A DNA stretch of 55,454 bases. Origin: Micrococcales bacterium. GTDB lineage: Bacteria > Actinomycetota > Actinomycetes > Actinomycetales > Cellulomonadaceae. Shown in pieces: positions 40,524 through 49,213 of this stretch. Under the pieces are notes generated by a model. It was not told the DNA's origin and ran no database searches. It saw only the letters and a program-made list of their open reading frames with translations. The DNA is taken from positions 1-55,454 of the forward strand of contig WRMB01000022.1 of assembly GCA_009777345.1 (NCBI GenBank), given 5' to 3'. The stretch's first letter is position 1. Each line of letters begins with the position of its first letter. The position numbers and the translations under genes were made by a program.

Positions 40524-42611
40524 ATGGAGCAAACAGTCTGGATGCCCATGGGGGAGCGGATGACACTCCCTGAGGGGTGGTCCGTCGCCTATTGGCACAT
40601 CAGCCTATTTGCGTCAAGCCGCACTTTATCCGGAGTCGATACCAGCAGTCTGGTCACTCTCGGTCCCGGCACGTTCTTTTCCGGGAGCGAGGATCTTGGT
40701 GACGGCAACAGCAATGCTGACTACTCGGACTGTCCGACGTCCGACTTTTGCGCCCGGGAGCGCGCTTCGTCCCCGCCCAACGACTGGCATCGCTCAGAGA
40801 TGACCATGGGTGGTGTCACATACCACGGGGTCGCCAACGACTTCCTGGTCGAATGGTATTTCGAACAGGGCGGGCATGTCTTCAAGTTCATGTATGACGC
40901 GATGACCAACGGCGAGCTGTCCGAGTACCACATCATCGAGTCGGCCGACTGGACCGCCACCCGTGGGACGGTGGTGCACCTGCCGACCGGTCTGCGTGTC
41001 GGCCTGGACCTGTCAGCCGGGTGGAAGATCGATGGTTCGGTCCTTCTCGCCCCGCCGGCCGGCCAGGCCGACGACGGGGTGATCATCTGGCAGACCACCT
41101 ACGGTTCGATCGACGCCTTGGTAGCGGGTCGTGACGTCGAGGACGCCGAGGTGACGTCCGAGGAGGAAAGGACCGTGAACGGGATCACCTACCACGGGAC
41201 TGCCTACGAACCTGCTGTCGGCCACAGTTGGCAGAACTGGAGCTTCATGCTCGACGGCCGTGCGTACAGCCTGGGCGGTGATTCGTCCACCCAGACTGCT
41301 TTCATGGAGTCCGTCAGGTGGGACAAAGGATCAGGCTTTGTGATGGAGCTCGACCACCTTGAGCTGTTCAGGGACTGGTTGCAGGAGTTGTCGGACGCCG
41401 TGGACGGCACAGGGAGGTCGGCGAGCAGACGCTCGGTGATCGACTACATCGACAAATATTTACGTCTCGAGGCCAGACCCTTGACGGCCATGGCCAAGCT
41501 CGTTCCGCTAGTCGACGAGATGCGGGAACGGGCCAAGTCTGTCATGACGAGTTTCAAGACCGCCTTCGCCGAATCGGCGACGGAGGTCCAGAAGATCATC
41601 GACCGAGTGCGCGACGAAAATGAACGGGGCGTTACATCCCTGCAGAGATCCCAGCAGGACGAGGGGTACTTCAGCACGTACCGGATGGGCAGCCCCAGAA
41701 TCTGGGTGGGGAGTGGTCTTTCTCCTTCCTTCCACAGCGTCTTTAAAGACTCGCACCACTACGGATACCCCTCTGAGTACGATACCGATGACGATACCTG
41801 GGGTACATCGGTCATGATCAGCAACAGGGCGCTCATGCAGTACATCGGGGACAGGGAGGGGAAAGACCTGCGGTATCCGCACACCTACAGCCCGTCCACG
41901 CAGGGGATCCACCTGTATGTCGATGGAGACGGAAACAGGCACAGCTGGGGAACCAAGCCGGATGGTTGGACTGCCGTAGACCCGGGTCAGGTCATCGGAC
42001 CCATCAGTGCGCAGGTGGCAGACAACTCGTCCGTTCCGGACTGGATGGGGACCCTGAGTCCGACCACCCAGGCGAACGCTGCGCTCTCTGAGCTTTTCGG
42101 GATAGATCTGCTCGAAGAGCTCATCGAACTACTCGGCGGCGACTGGTCCCAACTGGCCGATACCATCGCCTGCCTCGGCTCGGGGCCCTCTTCCGGCGGG
42201 CTCACCGCATACTGCCAAAACTACTTCAACAGCCTCGATTCCGCGCTCACTTTTGTCTTCAACGGGTGGAAGGGGCAGGAGGCCGAAGCGGCGTGCATAC
42301 ATTTCATGAAGAACTTGGCCGACATCAAGGAGAATCTGAAGGCTTTTGACGAACGAGGTATTCGGCTCTGGTTCATCCTGGACGCGGTCGTGAAGCAATC
42401 GGACCTGCTGAAGAGCATGTTCTCGATTGCTGGAGACGTGCTCGTTCCGAATCCCAGCAAGATCGCCACAGGACTGGGCGCCGTGTTGGGTGGGACAGAG
42501 GCTACGATGCGGCTTATCGAGGCGTTGGTAGCGGCCGAAGCGGTGCCGACGGACTACGTCCTGCTGCACTCGTTCAGAGATCTGGAGGCATACGACAACC
42601 CGGCCGTGTAG
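40524..42611 (+). CDS. Orphan 695-residue protein: duplicated N-terminal domain, helical middle, WXG-like C-terminal region
   Basis: I do not recognise this protein as a whole. The first ~280 residues hold two related modules of about 115 residues, each with a LPxGW/GLxVG opening, a G-ITYHG-A or GVTYHGVA strand, a WYFEQG/WSFMLDG strand and an ESADW/ESVRWD close; PsbP/Mog1-like folds behave this way. Residues ~280-390 are helical with coiled-coil character. A middle Tyr/Ser/His-rich domain follows (YRMGSPRIWVGSG...). From ~515 on, two long helices surround GWKGQEAEAACIHFMKNL (about residue 580), resembling WXG100/LXG proteins of type VII secretion. No signal peptide is seen. GC content and codon use are clearly lower than the neighbours, indicating transfer. 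Confidence 0.85.
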   Translation: MEQTVWMPMGERMTLPEGWSVAYWHISLFASSRTLSGVDTSSLVTLGPGTFFSGSEDLGDGNSNADYSDCPTSDFCARERASSPPNDWHRSEMTMGGVTYHGVANDFLVEWYFEQGGHVFKFMYDAMTNGELSEYHIIESADWTATRGTVVHLPTGLRVGLDLSAGWKIDGSVLLAPPAGQADDGVIIWQTTYGSIDALVAGRDVEDAEVTSEEERTVNGITYHGTAYEPAVGHSWQNWSFMLDGRAYSLGGDSSTQTAFMESVRWDKGSGFVMELDHLELFRDWLQELSDAVDGTGRSASRRSVIDYIDKYLRLEARPLTAMAKLVPLVDEMRERAKSVMTSFKTAFAESATEVQKIIDRVRDENERGVTSLQRSQQDEGYFSTYRMGSPRIWVGSGLSPSFHSVFKDSHHYGYPSEYDTDDDTWGTSVMISNRALMQYIGDREGKDLRYPHTYSPSTQGIHLYVDGDGNRHSWGTKPDGWTAVDPGQVIGPISAQVADNSSVPDWMGTLSPTTQANAALSELFGIDLLEELIELLGGDWSQLADTIACLGSGPSSGGLTAYCQNYFNSLDSALTFVFNGWKGQEAEAACIHFMKNLADIKENLKAFDERGIRLWFILDAVVKQSDLLKSMFSIAGDVLVPNPSKIATGLGAVLGGTEATMRLIEALVAAEAVPTDYVLLHSFRDLEAYDNPAV

Positions 42612-42787
42612 AGGTCGCGCGCACGGGCTCCGTGAAAAAGAGACGGACGACCAGATCGAGTTCCGGGCAGAGCCGGTCGAGCTCAGGACTCCGGAGATTC
42701 CCGTGTCGCGCGCTGCTCTGGAAGAGCTGTAGGGCGCACGGCCTGCGGCTCGAGTAGGCTGCCGCAAGACCGACCTGAGGAGTGCCG

Positions 42788-43558
42788 ATGCCGACCGAGC
42801 CCGTGCCGGACGTCATCGTCGTCCGGGGCCTGACCAAGTCCTACGACGGTGCGGTCGTGGTCGACCATATCGACCTCACGGTGCGCGAGGGGGAGATCTT
42901 CGGCATCCTCGGTCCCAACGGGGCGGGCAAGACCACCACGCTGGAGATGATCGAGGCGCTGCGCCCGATCGACGAGGGTACGGTGACCGTCGCCGGTATC
43001 GACGTGGCGCGGTACCCGCAGAAGGTCCGGGCGGTCATCGGTATCCAGCTGCAGTCCTCGACCTTCTTCGAGAAGATCACCCTGGTCGAGCAGATCCGCA
43101 TGTTCGCCTCGTTCTACTCCGCGAAGGTCGACCCGATGGAGCTGCTGGCGGCGGTCGACCTGGTCGAGAAGGCCAAGGCGTACCCGGAGAAGCTGTCCGG
43201 CGGGCAGCGGCAGCGGTTCTCCATCGCCACCGCGCTGATCAACACCCCGCGGGTGCTGTTCCTGGACGAACCGACCACGGGCCTGGACCCGCAGGCCCGC
43301 CGCCACCTGTGGGACCTGGTGCGCGATATCCAGGCCCGGGGGATCACCGTGGTGCTGACCTCGCACTACATGGAGGAGGCCCAGACCCTCTGCGACCGGC
43401 TGGCCATCATGGACACCGGGAAGATCATCGCCCTGGACTCACCCGGCCAGATGATCGCCGACCTGCTGGACCGCGGCTTCCGCAAGGAGGTCACCGTCGA
43501 CCAGGCTGACCTGGAGGACGTCTACATCGACCTCACCGGGAAGGAGCTGCGCGACTGA
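42788..43558 (+). CDS. ABC transporter ATP-binding protein (ABC-2/DrrA type)
   Basis: A 256-residue ATPase with Walker A GPNGAGKTT (about 42-50), Q-loop GIQLQSSTFF, signature LSGGQRQRFSIA, Walker B VLFLDEPTTGLD and switch His in LTSHYMEEAQ. The type is that of drug, polysaccharide or peptide exporters. A GAGGAG lies seven bases before the ATG. The stop overlaps the permease ATG by one base, so they form one operon. Substrate unknown. Confidence 0.95.
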   Translation: MPTEPVPDVIVVRGLTKSYDGAVVVDHIDLTVREGEIFGILGPNGAGKTTTLEMIEALRPIDEGTVTVAGIDVARYPQKVRAVIGIQLQSSTFFEKITLVEQIRMFASFYSAKVDPMELLAAVDLVEKAKAYPEKLSGGQRQRFSIATALINTPRVLFLDEPTTGLDPQARRHLWDLVRDIQARGITVVLTSHYMEEAQTLCDRLAIMDTGKIIALDSPGQMIADLLDRGFRKEVTVDQADLEDVYIDLTGKELRD

Positions 43559-44655
43559 TGACGGCGATCCTCACCTACGCCAAGACCCAGACCCGGGCGT
43601 TCTTCAGGGACCCGGTGGCGCTGTTCTTCGTCATCGCCCTGCCGCTGATCTTCCTCGTGGTGTTCGGGTCGATCTTCCGGGACACCGCGACGAACTTCCG
43701 GGTGGCGGTGATCGACCGTTCCGGTACGGCCTTCGCCCAGCAGCTCCTGGACACCGCGCAGGCCGACGACCTGCTCACCGTGGTCGACGTCGCCTCGCTC
43801 GACGCCGCCAAGGAGCAGATGAGCCGCGGCCAGCTCGACTCGATCATCGAGCTGCCCCCGGGGTTCGGCGATATCGCCCAGGTCGGCGAGGTCCAGGCAC
43901 CGGCCGGTCAGATGACCGTGTTCTACTCCGAGGCCAGCCCCCAGGCGGGCCAGGCCGTCGCGGCGGTCATGCGGGCGGTCCTGGACGGGACGAACCGCCA
44001 GACCACCGGTTTCGTCGACCCGCTCACGGTCGTCCAGCAGCCCACCACCGAGGCGGGCCTGACCCAGTTCGACTACACCTTCTCCGGGATGCTCGGCTTC
44101 ACCATCTTGTCCCTGGGCCTGTTCGGCCTGGCGAACAACCTGCCGTCCCAGAAGAAAGCCGGGGCGCTCCGCCGCATCCGGGCCACCCCGTTCCAGGCGG
44201 CGCGGCTGCTGACCGGGACGGCACTGCAGTACCTGGTCCTCGGCGTGATCTCGCTGACCGTGATGATCGTCGTCGGGCTGACCGTGTTCGGCTTCGACAT
44301 GCGGGGGAGCTGGTTCGTCTTCGCGGTCTTCGTCGCCGCCGCGCTGGCGATGATGATCGGTTTCGGCCTGCTGATCGGCGGCTGGGCGAAGAACGAGAAC
44401 CAGTCCGCACCGCTGAGCAATATCGTCGCCTTCCCGATGATGTTCCTGTCCGGTACCTTCTTCCCCCGCTTCCTGATGCCCGACTGGTTGCAGAGCACGA
44501 CCGCCTGGCTGCCGCTGACACCCGTGGCCGACGGTATCCGGTTCATCACCACCGAGAACGCCAGCCTGGTGGACGTGGCCCCCCAGCTCGGCATGGTCCT
44601 GGGCTGGGGTGCGGTGGTGTACCTGCTGGCCTTCCGGCTGTTCCGCTGGGAGTGA
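43558..44655 (+). CDS. ABC-2 type transporter permease
   Basis: A 365-residue membrane protein of the ABC2_membrane_3 pattern. One N-terminal helix (FVIALPLIFLVVFGS) is followed by a large extracytoplasmic domain of about 150 residues. A block of five helices follows, with the conserved LPSQKKAGALRRIRATP region and LSNIVAFPMMFLSGTFFP. It partners the preceding ATPase to export an unknown substrate. The start overlaps the upstream stop (TGATG). Confidence 0.92.
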   Translation: MTAILTYAKTQTRAFFRDPVALFFVIALPLIFLVVFGSIFRDTATNFRVAVIDRSGTAFAQQLLDTAQADDLLTVVDVASLDAAKEQMSRGQLDSIIELPPGFGDIAQVGEVQAPAGQMTVFYSEASPQAGQAVAAVMRAVLDGTNRQTTGFVDPLTVVQQPTTEAGLTQFDYTFSGMLGFTILSLGLFGLANNLPSQKKAGALRRIRATPFQAARLLTGTALQYLVLGVISLTVMIVVGLTVFGFDMRGSWFVFAVFVAAALAMMIGFGLLIGGWAKNENQSAPLSNIVAFPMMFLSGTFFPRFLMPDWLQSTTAWLPLTPVADGIRFITTENASLVDVAPQLGMVLGWGAVVYLLAFRLFRWE

Positions 44656-44705
44656 CGAGCACCGTACCGTCGTGCTGCACGAGACGACCCGGCCGGTTCC
44701 GTGCT

Positions 44706-44732
44706 CGTGCCCGCCGAGAACGGAACCGGACC
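44706..44732 (+). repeat. Direct repeat, left copy
   Basis: A 27-base stretch (CGTGCCCGCCGAGAACGG and on) that recurs at 45613-45643 with one substitution and a 4-base insertion. The pair brackets the Septum_form gene. Confidence 0.7.
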
Positions 44733-44745
44733 GGGTGCGGGGTGG

Positions 44746-45297
44746 TCAGTCGGCCTGGCCCGCGAGGGACTGGGTCAGGGTGGGCTGCAGGTCGTCGGTC
44801 TCCACGGTGCACAAGTAGTTGTCCCGGACCTGGCCCTTGACGGTGACGACGCTGAGGGACAGACCCATGGAGTCGGCCAAGGACTCGACGTCAGCACCGA
44901 CGAAAGACACCGCATCTTCGTAGCACAGTTCGATGATCTTGTCGTCCGAGGTCATCATGGAGTAGTGGCTGCCGATCACCTGGGAGTCGTGGGCCTCCGT
45001 GCACGGCGTCGCCTTGGCATAGACATTCCCCCCTTCTTCGTCCAGCTCGGCTACCAGGAGGCAGTCCCCTACCTGCACGTCGGACCCCTTGAGCTTGCCG
45101 GCTTTGACGATGTTGCCGTCGTCGTCCCGCTTGGCCATCCCGGCGGCGTTGTCGGCGGCCTCTGACACCTTGTCCTCGGCACGGTTGAGGAACGAGCTGA
45201 TCCACTCCGTGCCCGGGCCCAGGTACAAGAAGGCGCCGATAGCGGCGGCGACCGCCAGGGAGGCTACTGTTCGGATGATGTACGCGATAGGATTCAT
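44746..45297 (-). CDS. Septum_form-domain membrane protein
   Basis: A 183-residue protein with an N-terminal membrane helix (IIRTVASLAVAAAIGAFLYLG), a charged linker and an extracytoplasmic domain. The domain matches the Septum_form family: VGDCLLVAEL, then the YAKATPCTEAHDSQVIG segment with Cys-x3-His, and a late YLCTVE cysteine. The family is widespread in actinobacteria, and a cell-division role is suggested by the name only. The ATG is preceded by a TAGAGT box seven bases upstream (leaderless). The gene is opposite in direction to its neighbours and is bracketed by direct repeats, as if inserted. Confidence 0.8.
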   Translation of the reverse strand: MNPIAYIIRTVASLAVAAAIGAFLYLGPGTEWISSFLNRAEDKVSEAADNAAGMAKRDDDGNIVKAGKLKGSDVQVGDCLLVAELDEEGGNVYAKATPCTEAHDSQVIGSHYSMMTSDDKIIELCYEDAVSFVGADVESLADSMGLSLSVVTVKGQVRDNYLCTVETDDLQPTLTQSLAGQAD

Positions 45298-45644
45298 GGG
45301 ACACACTCTAGGCAAGGACCGATCCGCTCGGAGACGGTTTCGTGCACTGATCCTGACATATCCGTGCCAGACAAAAATATGTGTGCCGGTCTGAAACGTC
45401 GTGACCTCGTCGCCACGGCCCGGCGACGCTGGCACCGACCGCTGGAGAAGGACGAGCCCGTTCGTCCAGGTGGCGGTGGAGGGGTGTCGGACGCACACTA
45501 CCGACAGGTTCTGCCAGTTCCGCCAGGTGAGCTGTGACCGAGCCGTGGTGCAGTCCTTGATAGGCTCGTCCCGTCTCCATATGGCCCGTCCGGGCTGACC
45601 TGGTACCCGACCCGTGCCCGCCCCCCGAGAACGGAGCCGGACCT
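45298..45644. other. Divergent intergenic interval
   Basis: No gene is supported. It should hold the promoters of the Septum_form gene (TAGAGT near 45305-45310 on the minus strand) and of the mrp operon. The right copy of the direct repeat (45613-45643) forms the immediate leader and ribosome site (GGAG) of mrpA. Confidence 0.5.
45613..45643 (+). repeat. Direct repeat, right copy (mrpA leader)
   Basis: The 31-base stretch containing the mrpA ribosome site matches 44706-44732 apart from four extra C residues and one change. Confidence 0.7.
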
Positions 45645-48600
45645 TTGCTCGTGCTGCTGGTCGCCCACGTCGTCGCTGCCCTGGCCGCGCCTGTGCTCGT
45701 CGGACGGCTGGGCCGCAAGGCGTTCTACGGGCTGGCGCTGGTGCCGACCGCGGTGGCGGTCTGGGCGCTGACCTGGACTTCTCCGGTCGCCGACGGGACG
45801 GTGCCGACCCAGTCGGTCACCTGGATAGCCGACCTGGGGCTGGACCTGGCGTTCCGGCTGGACACCCTGTCGTGGTTCATGACGCTGGTCGTCGGCGGGG
45901 TCGGGGCGCTGGTGCTGGTGTACTGCGCGTCGTACTTCTCCAAGGGTGCCAGCGGGATGGGCCGGTTCGCCGCGGTGTTCGTCGCCTTCTCCGGGGCGAT
46001 GGTCGGGCTGGTCACCGCGGATGACCTCATCGCCCTGTTCGTCTTCTGGGAGTTGACGACGGTCACCTCCTACCTGCTGATCGGGCACTATTCCGACCGC
46101 AAGACGTCCCGGCGGGCGGCCACGGAGGCGATCGTCGTCACCACCGCCGGGGGGCTGGCCATGCTGGTCGGCCTGGTGCTGCTCGGTACCGCGGCGGGCA
46201 CCTGGCGGCTGTCCGAGCTGGTGGCGCACCCGCCGCAGGCCAGCGCCACGGTAGTCACCGCGGTGGTGCTGGTGCTGGTCGGGGCCCTGACCAAGTCGGC
46301 GCTCGTCCCGTTCCACTTCTGGCTGCCCGCGGCCATGGCCGCGCCGACCCCCGTCTCGGCGTACCTGCACGCCGCGGCCATGGTCAAGGCCGGGGTGTAC
46401 CTGGTGGCCCGGTTCGCCCCGGCCTTCGCGACGCTGCCTGCCTGGCGGTGGGTGGTGCTGGTAGCCGGGGCGACCACGCTGCTGCTGGGCGGGTACCGGG
46501 CGCTGCGGCAGCACGACCTGAAGCTGGTGCTGGCCTTCGGCACCGTCTCCCAGCTGGGCCTGATCGTGCTGCTCGCCGGGTACGGCACCAACGCGACCGC
46601 CCTGGCCGCCCTGGCGCTGCTCGGCGCCCACGCCATGTTCAAGGCGGCGCTGTTCCTCGTCGTCGGGGTGGTCGACTCCGCGGCCGGCACCCGGGACCTG
46701 CGCTGCCTGTCCGGGGTGGGCCGGGACCTGCCGTGGACCGCGGCGGTCGGTGCGGTGGCGGTGGCGTCGATGGTGGGGCTGCCGCCGACCGCCGGGTACG
46801 TCGCCAAGGAGGCGGCCCTGGCCGCGCTGGCCCACGACGGCACCACCGGCCTGGTGGTGCTGGTGCTGGTCGCGACGGGTTCGGCCCTGACCGTCGCCTA
46901 CGGGCTGCGCTTCTGGTGGGGGGCGTTCGCGACCAAGCCGACAGTGCTGACCCTGGCACCGGACGGGACGCAGGTCGTGCGTCCCTCGCTGGAGGTGCCG
47001 ACGACGTTGCGGCACCCCTCCCGGCTGCTGGACGTACCGTCGGGGCTGCTGGCGCTGCTCGGCGTGGCCGCGGGCCTGGTCCCGGCGCTGGGGCAGCGGC
47101 TGCTCGGCCCGCACGCCGACACCTACCCGGGGACGGCCGGGCACCTGTCGCTGTGGGGCGGGCTGCTCGGTACCGGGCTGACCGGGCTGGTGCTGGGTAC
47201 CGGTGCCGGTCTGTTCGCCCTCCGGGGCCCGGTGGAACGGGCGCAGGCCCGGATCTGGCACCCGGTATCGGCCGAGCGGGTGTACCGGCGGGGCATGCGC
47301 CAGCTCGACGACCTGGCGGCGGACGTCACCGCGGCGGTGCAGCGCGGTTCGCTGCCGGTGTACCTGGGGATGATCCTGACGGTGTTCGTCGTCGGCGTGG
47401 GCTCCCTGCTGCTGGCCACGACGTCCCTGCCGACCCAGGTGCGGCCGTTCGACAACGTCGGCCAGGTGGCGCTGGGTGCCATCGTCGTGGTGTCCACGGT
47501 GCTCGTCGCCCGGTCCCGGCGGCGGCTGAAGGGCGCGATCATGCTCGGTATCGGCGGGTATGCGCTGGCCGGGCTGTTCCTGCTGCACGGCGCCCCCGAC
47601 CTGGCGCTGACCCAGGTGCTGGTCGAGACGGTGATCCTGGTGGTGTTCGTCCTGGTGCTGCGCCGCCTGCCGCCGTACTTCTCGACCCGGCCGCTGGCGA
47701 CGTCCCGGTGGGTGCGGCTGGCGCTGGGGGTGGCGGTGGGGCTGGTCGTCGGCGGCCTGGCCCTGGTCGCCGGGTCGGCCCCGGTCGACGACCCGGTGGC
47801 GATGCGCTTCCCGCGGCAGGCCCTGGAATGGGGTCACGGGCACAACGTGGTCAACGTCACCCTGGTGGACATCCGGGCCTGGGACACCGTCGGGGAGATC
47901 TCGGTGCTGCTCGTCGCGGCGACCGGGGTGGCGTCGATGGTCTTCGTGTCCCGGCGCACCGGCCGGATCTTCCGCAGCGACGAGGCGGCGGCCGACCCGG
48001 AGGTGTGGGGCGGGGACGCCGACCCGGAGGGGCCGCTGCGCGAACCCCCCGGGATCACGGCGGGCGGTCAGCGCAACGCACAGTGGCTGCGCGCGGTGAG
48101 CACCCTGGCGCCGCGCCGCCGTTCGGTGATCTTCGAGGTCGTCGCCCGGGTGCTGTTCCACACGATGATCGTGTACTCGGTCTACCTGCTGTTCTCCGGG
48201 CACAACGCCCCCGGTGGCGGGTTCGCCGCCGGCCTGGTCACCGGCATCGCCCTGACCGTGCGCTACCTGGCGGGCGGGCGGTACGAGCTGGGCGAGGCCG
48301 CGCCGGTGCAGCCCGGGGCGCTGCTCGGGGCGGGGCTGTTCGTGGCGGCCGGGACCGGGGTGGCCGCTATGGTGCTCGGTGCGCCGGTGCTGACCTCCGC
48401 GCTGGTCTCGGTGGACCTGCCGCTGATCGGTACCGTGAAGCTGGTGACCAGCCTGTTCTTCGACATCGGGGTGTACCTGGTGGTGGTCGGGCTGGTGCTG
48501 GACATCCTGCGGTCCCTCGGCGCCGAGCTGGACCAGCGGGCCGAGTCCGGTGACGACCCGGCGTTCGCCCAGGTGGGAGTGGGCTCGGCTGGATCAGGCC

Positions 48601-48668
48601 CGGCGGGATCGGACCGGGGTCCGGCCGGACCGAGCCCAGACGGACCGAGCCGGGGAGCGGACCGATGA
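45645..48668 (+). CDS. mrpA: Mrp/Mnh Na+/H+ antiporter subunit A fused with subunit B
   Basis: A 1007-residue membrane protein. The N-terminal ~500 residues have the proton-translocating NuoL/MrpA core: VFWELTTVTSYLLIGHY, KSALVPFHFWLPAAMAAPTPVSAYLHAAAMVKAGVY and GAHAMFKAALF. The C-terminal ~200 residues form the MnhB-like unit (LFHTMIVYSVYLLFSGHNAPGGGFAAGLVTG). Together with the following genes it makes the hetero-oligomeric antiporter that extrudes Na+ and supports pH homeostasis. TTG at 45645 has a GGAG eight bases upstream, and GTG two codons later is possible. The stop region overlaps mrpC by four bases. Confidence 0.95.
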   Translation: MLVLLVAHVVAALAAPVLVGRLGRKAFYGLALVPTAVAVWALTWTSPVADGTVPTQSVTWIADLGLDLAFRLDTLSWFMTLVVGGVGALVLVYCASYFSKGASGMGRFAAVFVAFSGAMVGLVTADDLIALFVFWELTTVTSYLLIGHYSDRKTSRRAATEAIVVTTAGGLAMLVGLVLLGTAAGTWRLSELVAHPPQASATVVTAVVLVLVGALTKSALVPFHFWLPAAMAAPTPVSAYLHAAAMVKAGVYLVARFAPAFATLPAWRWVVLVAGATTLLLGGYRALRQHDLKLVLAFGTVSQLGLIVLLAGYGTNATALAALALLGAHAMFKAALFLVVGVVDSAAGTRDLRCLSGVGRDLPWTAAVGAVAVASMVGLPPTAGYVAKEAALAALAHDGTTGLVVLVLVATGSALTVAYGLRFWWGAFATKPTVLTLAPDGTQVVRPSLEVPTTLRHPSRLLDVPSGLLALLGVAAGLVPALGQRLLGPHADTYPGTAGHLSLWGGLLGTGLTGLVLGTGAGLFALRGPVERAQARIWHPVSAERVYRRGMRQLDDLAADVTAAVQRGSLPVYLGMILTVFVVGVGSLLLATTSLPTQVRPFDNVGQVALGAIVVVSTVLVARSRRRLKGAIMLGIGGYALAGLFLLHGAPDLALTQVLVETVILVVFVLVLRRLPPYFSTRPLATSRWVRLALGVAVGLVVGGLALVAGSAPVDDPVAMRFPRQALEWGHGHNVVNVTLVDIRAWDTVGEISVLLVAATGVASMVFVSRRTGRIFRSDEAAADPEVWGGDADPEGPLREPPGITAGGQRNAQWLRAVSTLAPRRRSVIFEVVARVLFHTMIVYSVYLLFSGHNAPGGGFAAGLVTGIALTVRYLAGGRYELGEAAPVQPGALLGAGLFVAAGTGVAAMVLGAPVLTSALVSVDLPLIGTVKLVTSLFFDIGVYLVVVGLVLDILRSLGAELDQRAESGDDPAFAQVGVGSAGSGPAGSDRGPAGPSPDGPSRGADR

Positions 48669-49213
48669 GCGAAGCCACCCCGAACCTCACTCTCGTCGTC
48701 GTCATCGTGGTGCTCAGCGCGGGCGGGGTGTACCTGCTGCTGGAGCGCAGCCTGACCCGCATCGTGCTGGGCCTGGTCCTGCTCGGTAACGCGGTCAACC
48801 TGCTGCTGCTGGTCGCGGGCGGGGCGGCGGGCCGACCGCCGCTCGTCCAGGAGCCCGGCGACCCGCCGCCGGAGACGATGGCCGATCCGCTGGCCCAGGC
48901 GATGGTGCTGACCGCGATCGTCATCACCCTGGGCCTGACCGCGTTCCTGCTGTCCATGAGCTACCGGTCGTGGCAGCTGCACCGGCACGACGAGGTGGCC
49001 GACGATGTCGAGGACCGCCGCATCGCCCGGCTGGCGGCCCGCGACCGCCCGACGGTGCGCGGTGCCGATACCGACGACGGCCTGGACCTGGACTCCGAGG
49101 CCGACGAGGCCCGCGACGAGACCGACGAGGGGGCCGACACCCCCGCGGCAGCCGCCGCCCGACCTGGCGCCCCGGCCGGGCCCGAACCCCCGGCCCCGGG
49201 CGAGGTGCCATGA
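48665..49213 (+). CDS. mrpC: Mrp antiporter subunit C (NuoK-like)
   Basis: A 182-residue protein with three helices of the NuoK/MnhC type (LVVVIVVLSAGGVYLLLERSL, VLGLVLLGNAVNLLLLVAGG, AMVLTAIVITLGLTAFLLSM) in the first ~105 residues. The C-terminal ~75 residues are an acidic, Ala/Pro-rich tail that other MnhC proteins lack. The ATG overlaps the mrpA stop and its stop overlaps mrpD (ATGA). Confidence 0.93.
   Translation: MSEATPNLTLVVVIVVLSAGGVYLLLERSLTRIVLGLVLLGNAVNLLLLVAGGAAGRPPLVQEPGDPPPETMADPLAQAMVLTAIVITLGLTAFLLSMSYRSWQLHRHDEVADDVEDRRIARLAARDRPTVRGADTDDGLDLDSEADEARDETDEGADTPAAAAARPGAPAGPEPPAPGEVP

Noticed and set aside
42612..42733. A short frame between the orphan gene and the ABC genes (EKETDDQIEFRAEPVELRTP..., stop at about 42731)
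   Set aside because: It looks faintly coding but has no start, no ribosome site and no recognisable family; it may be a gene remnant of the accessory island.
45498..48203. A 901-codon minus-strand frame across mrpA
   Set aside because: It is antisense to a strongly conserved MrpA and has no recognisable domain.
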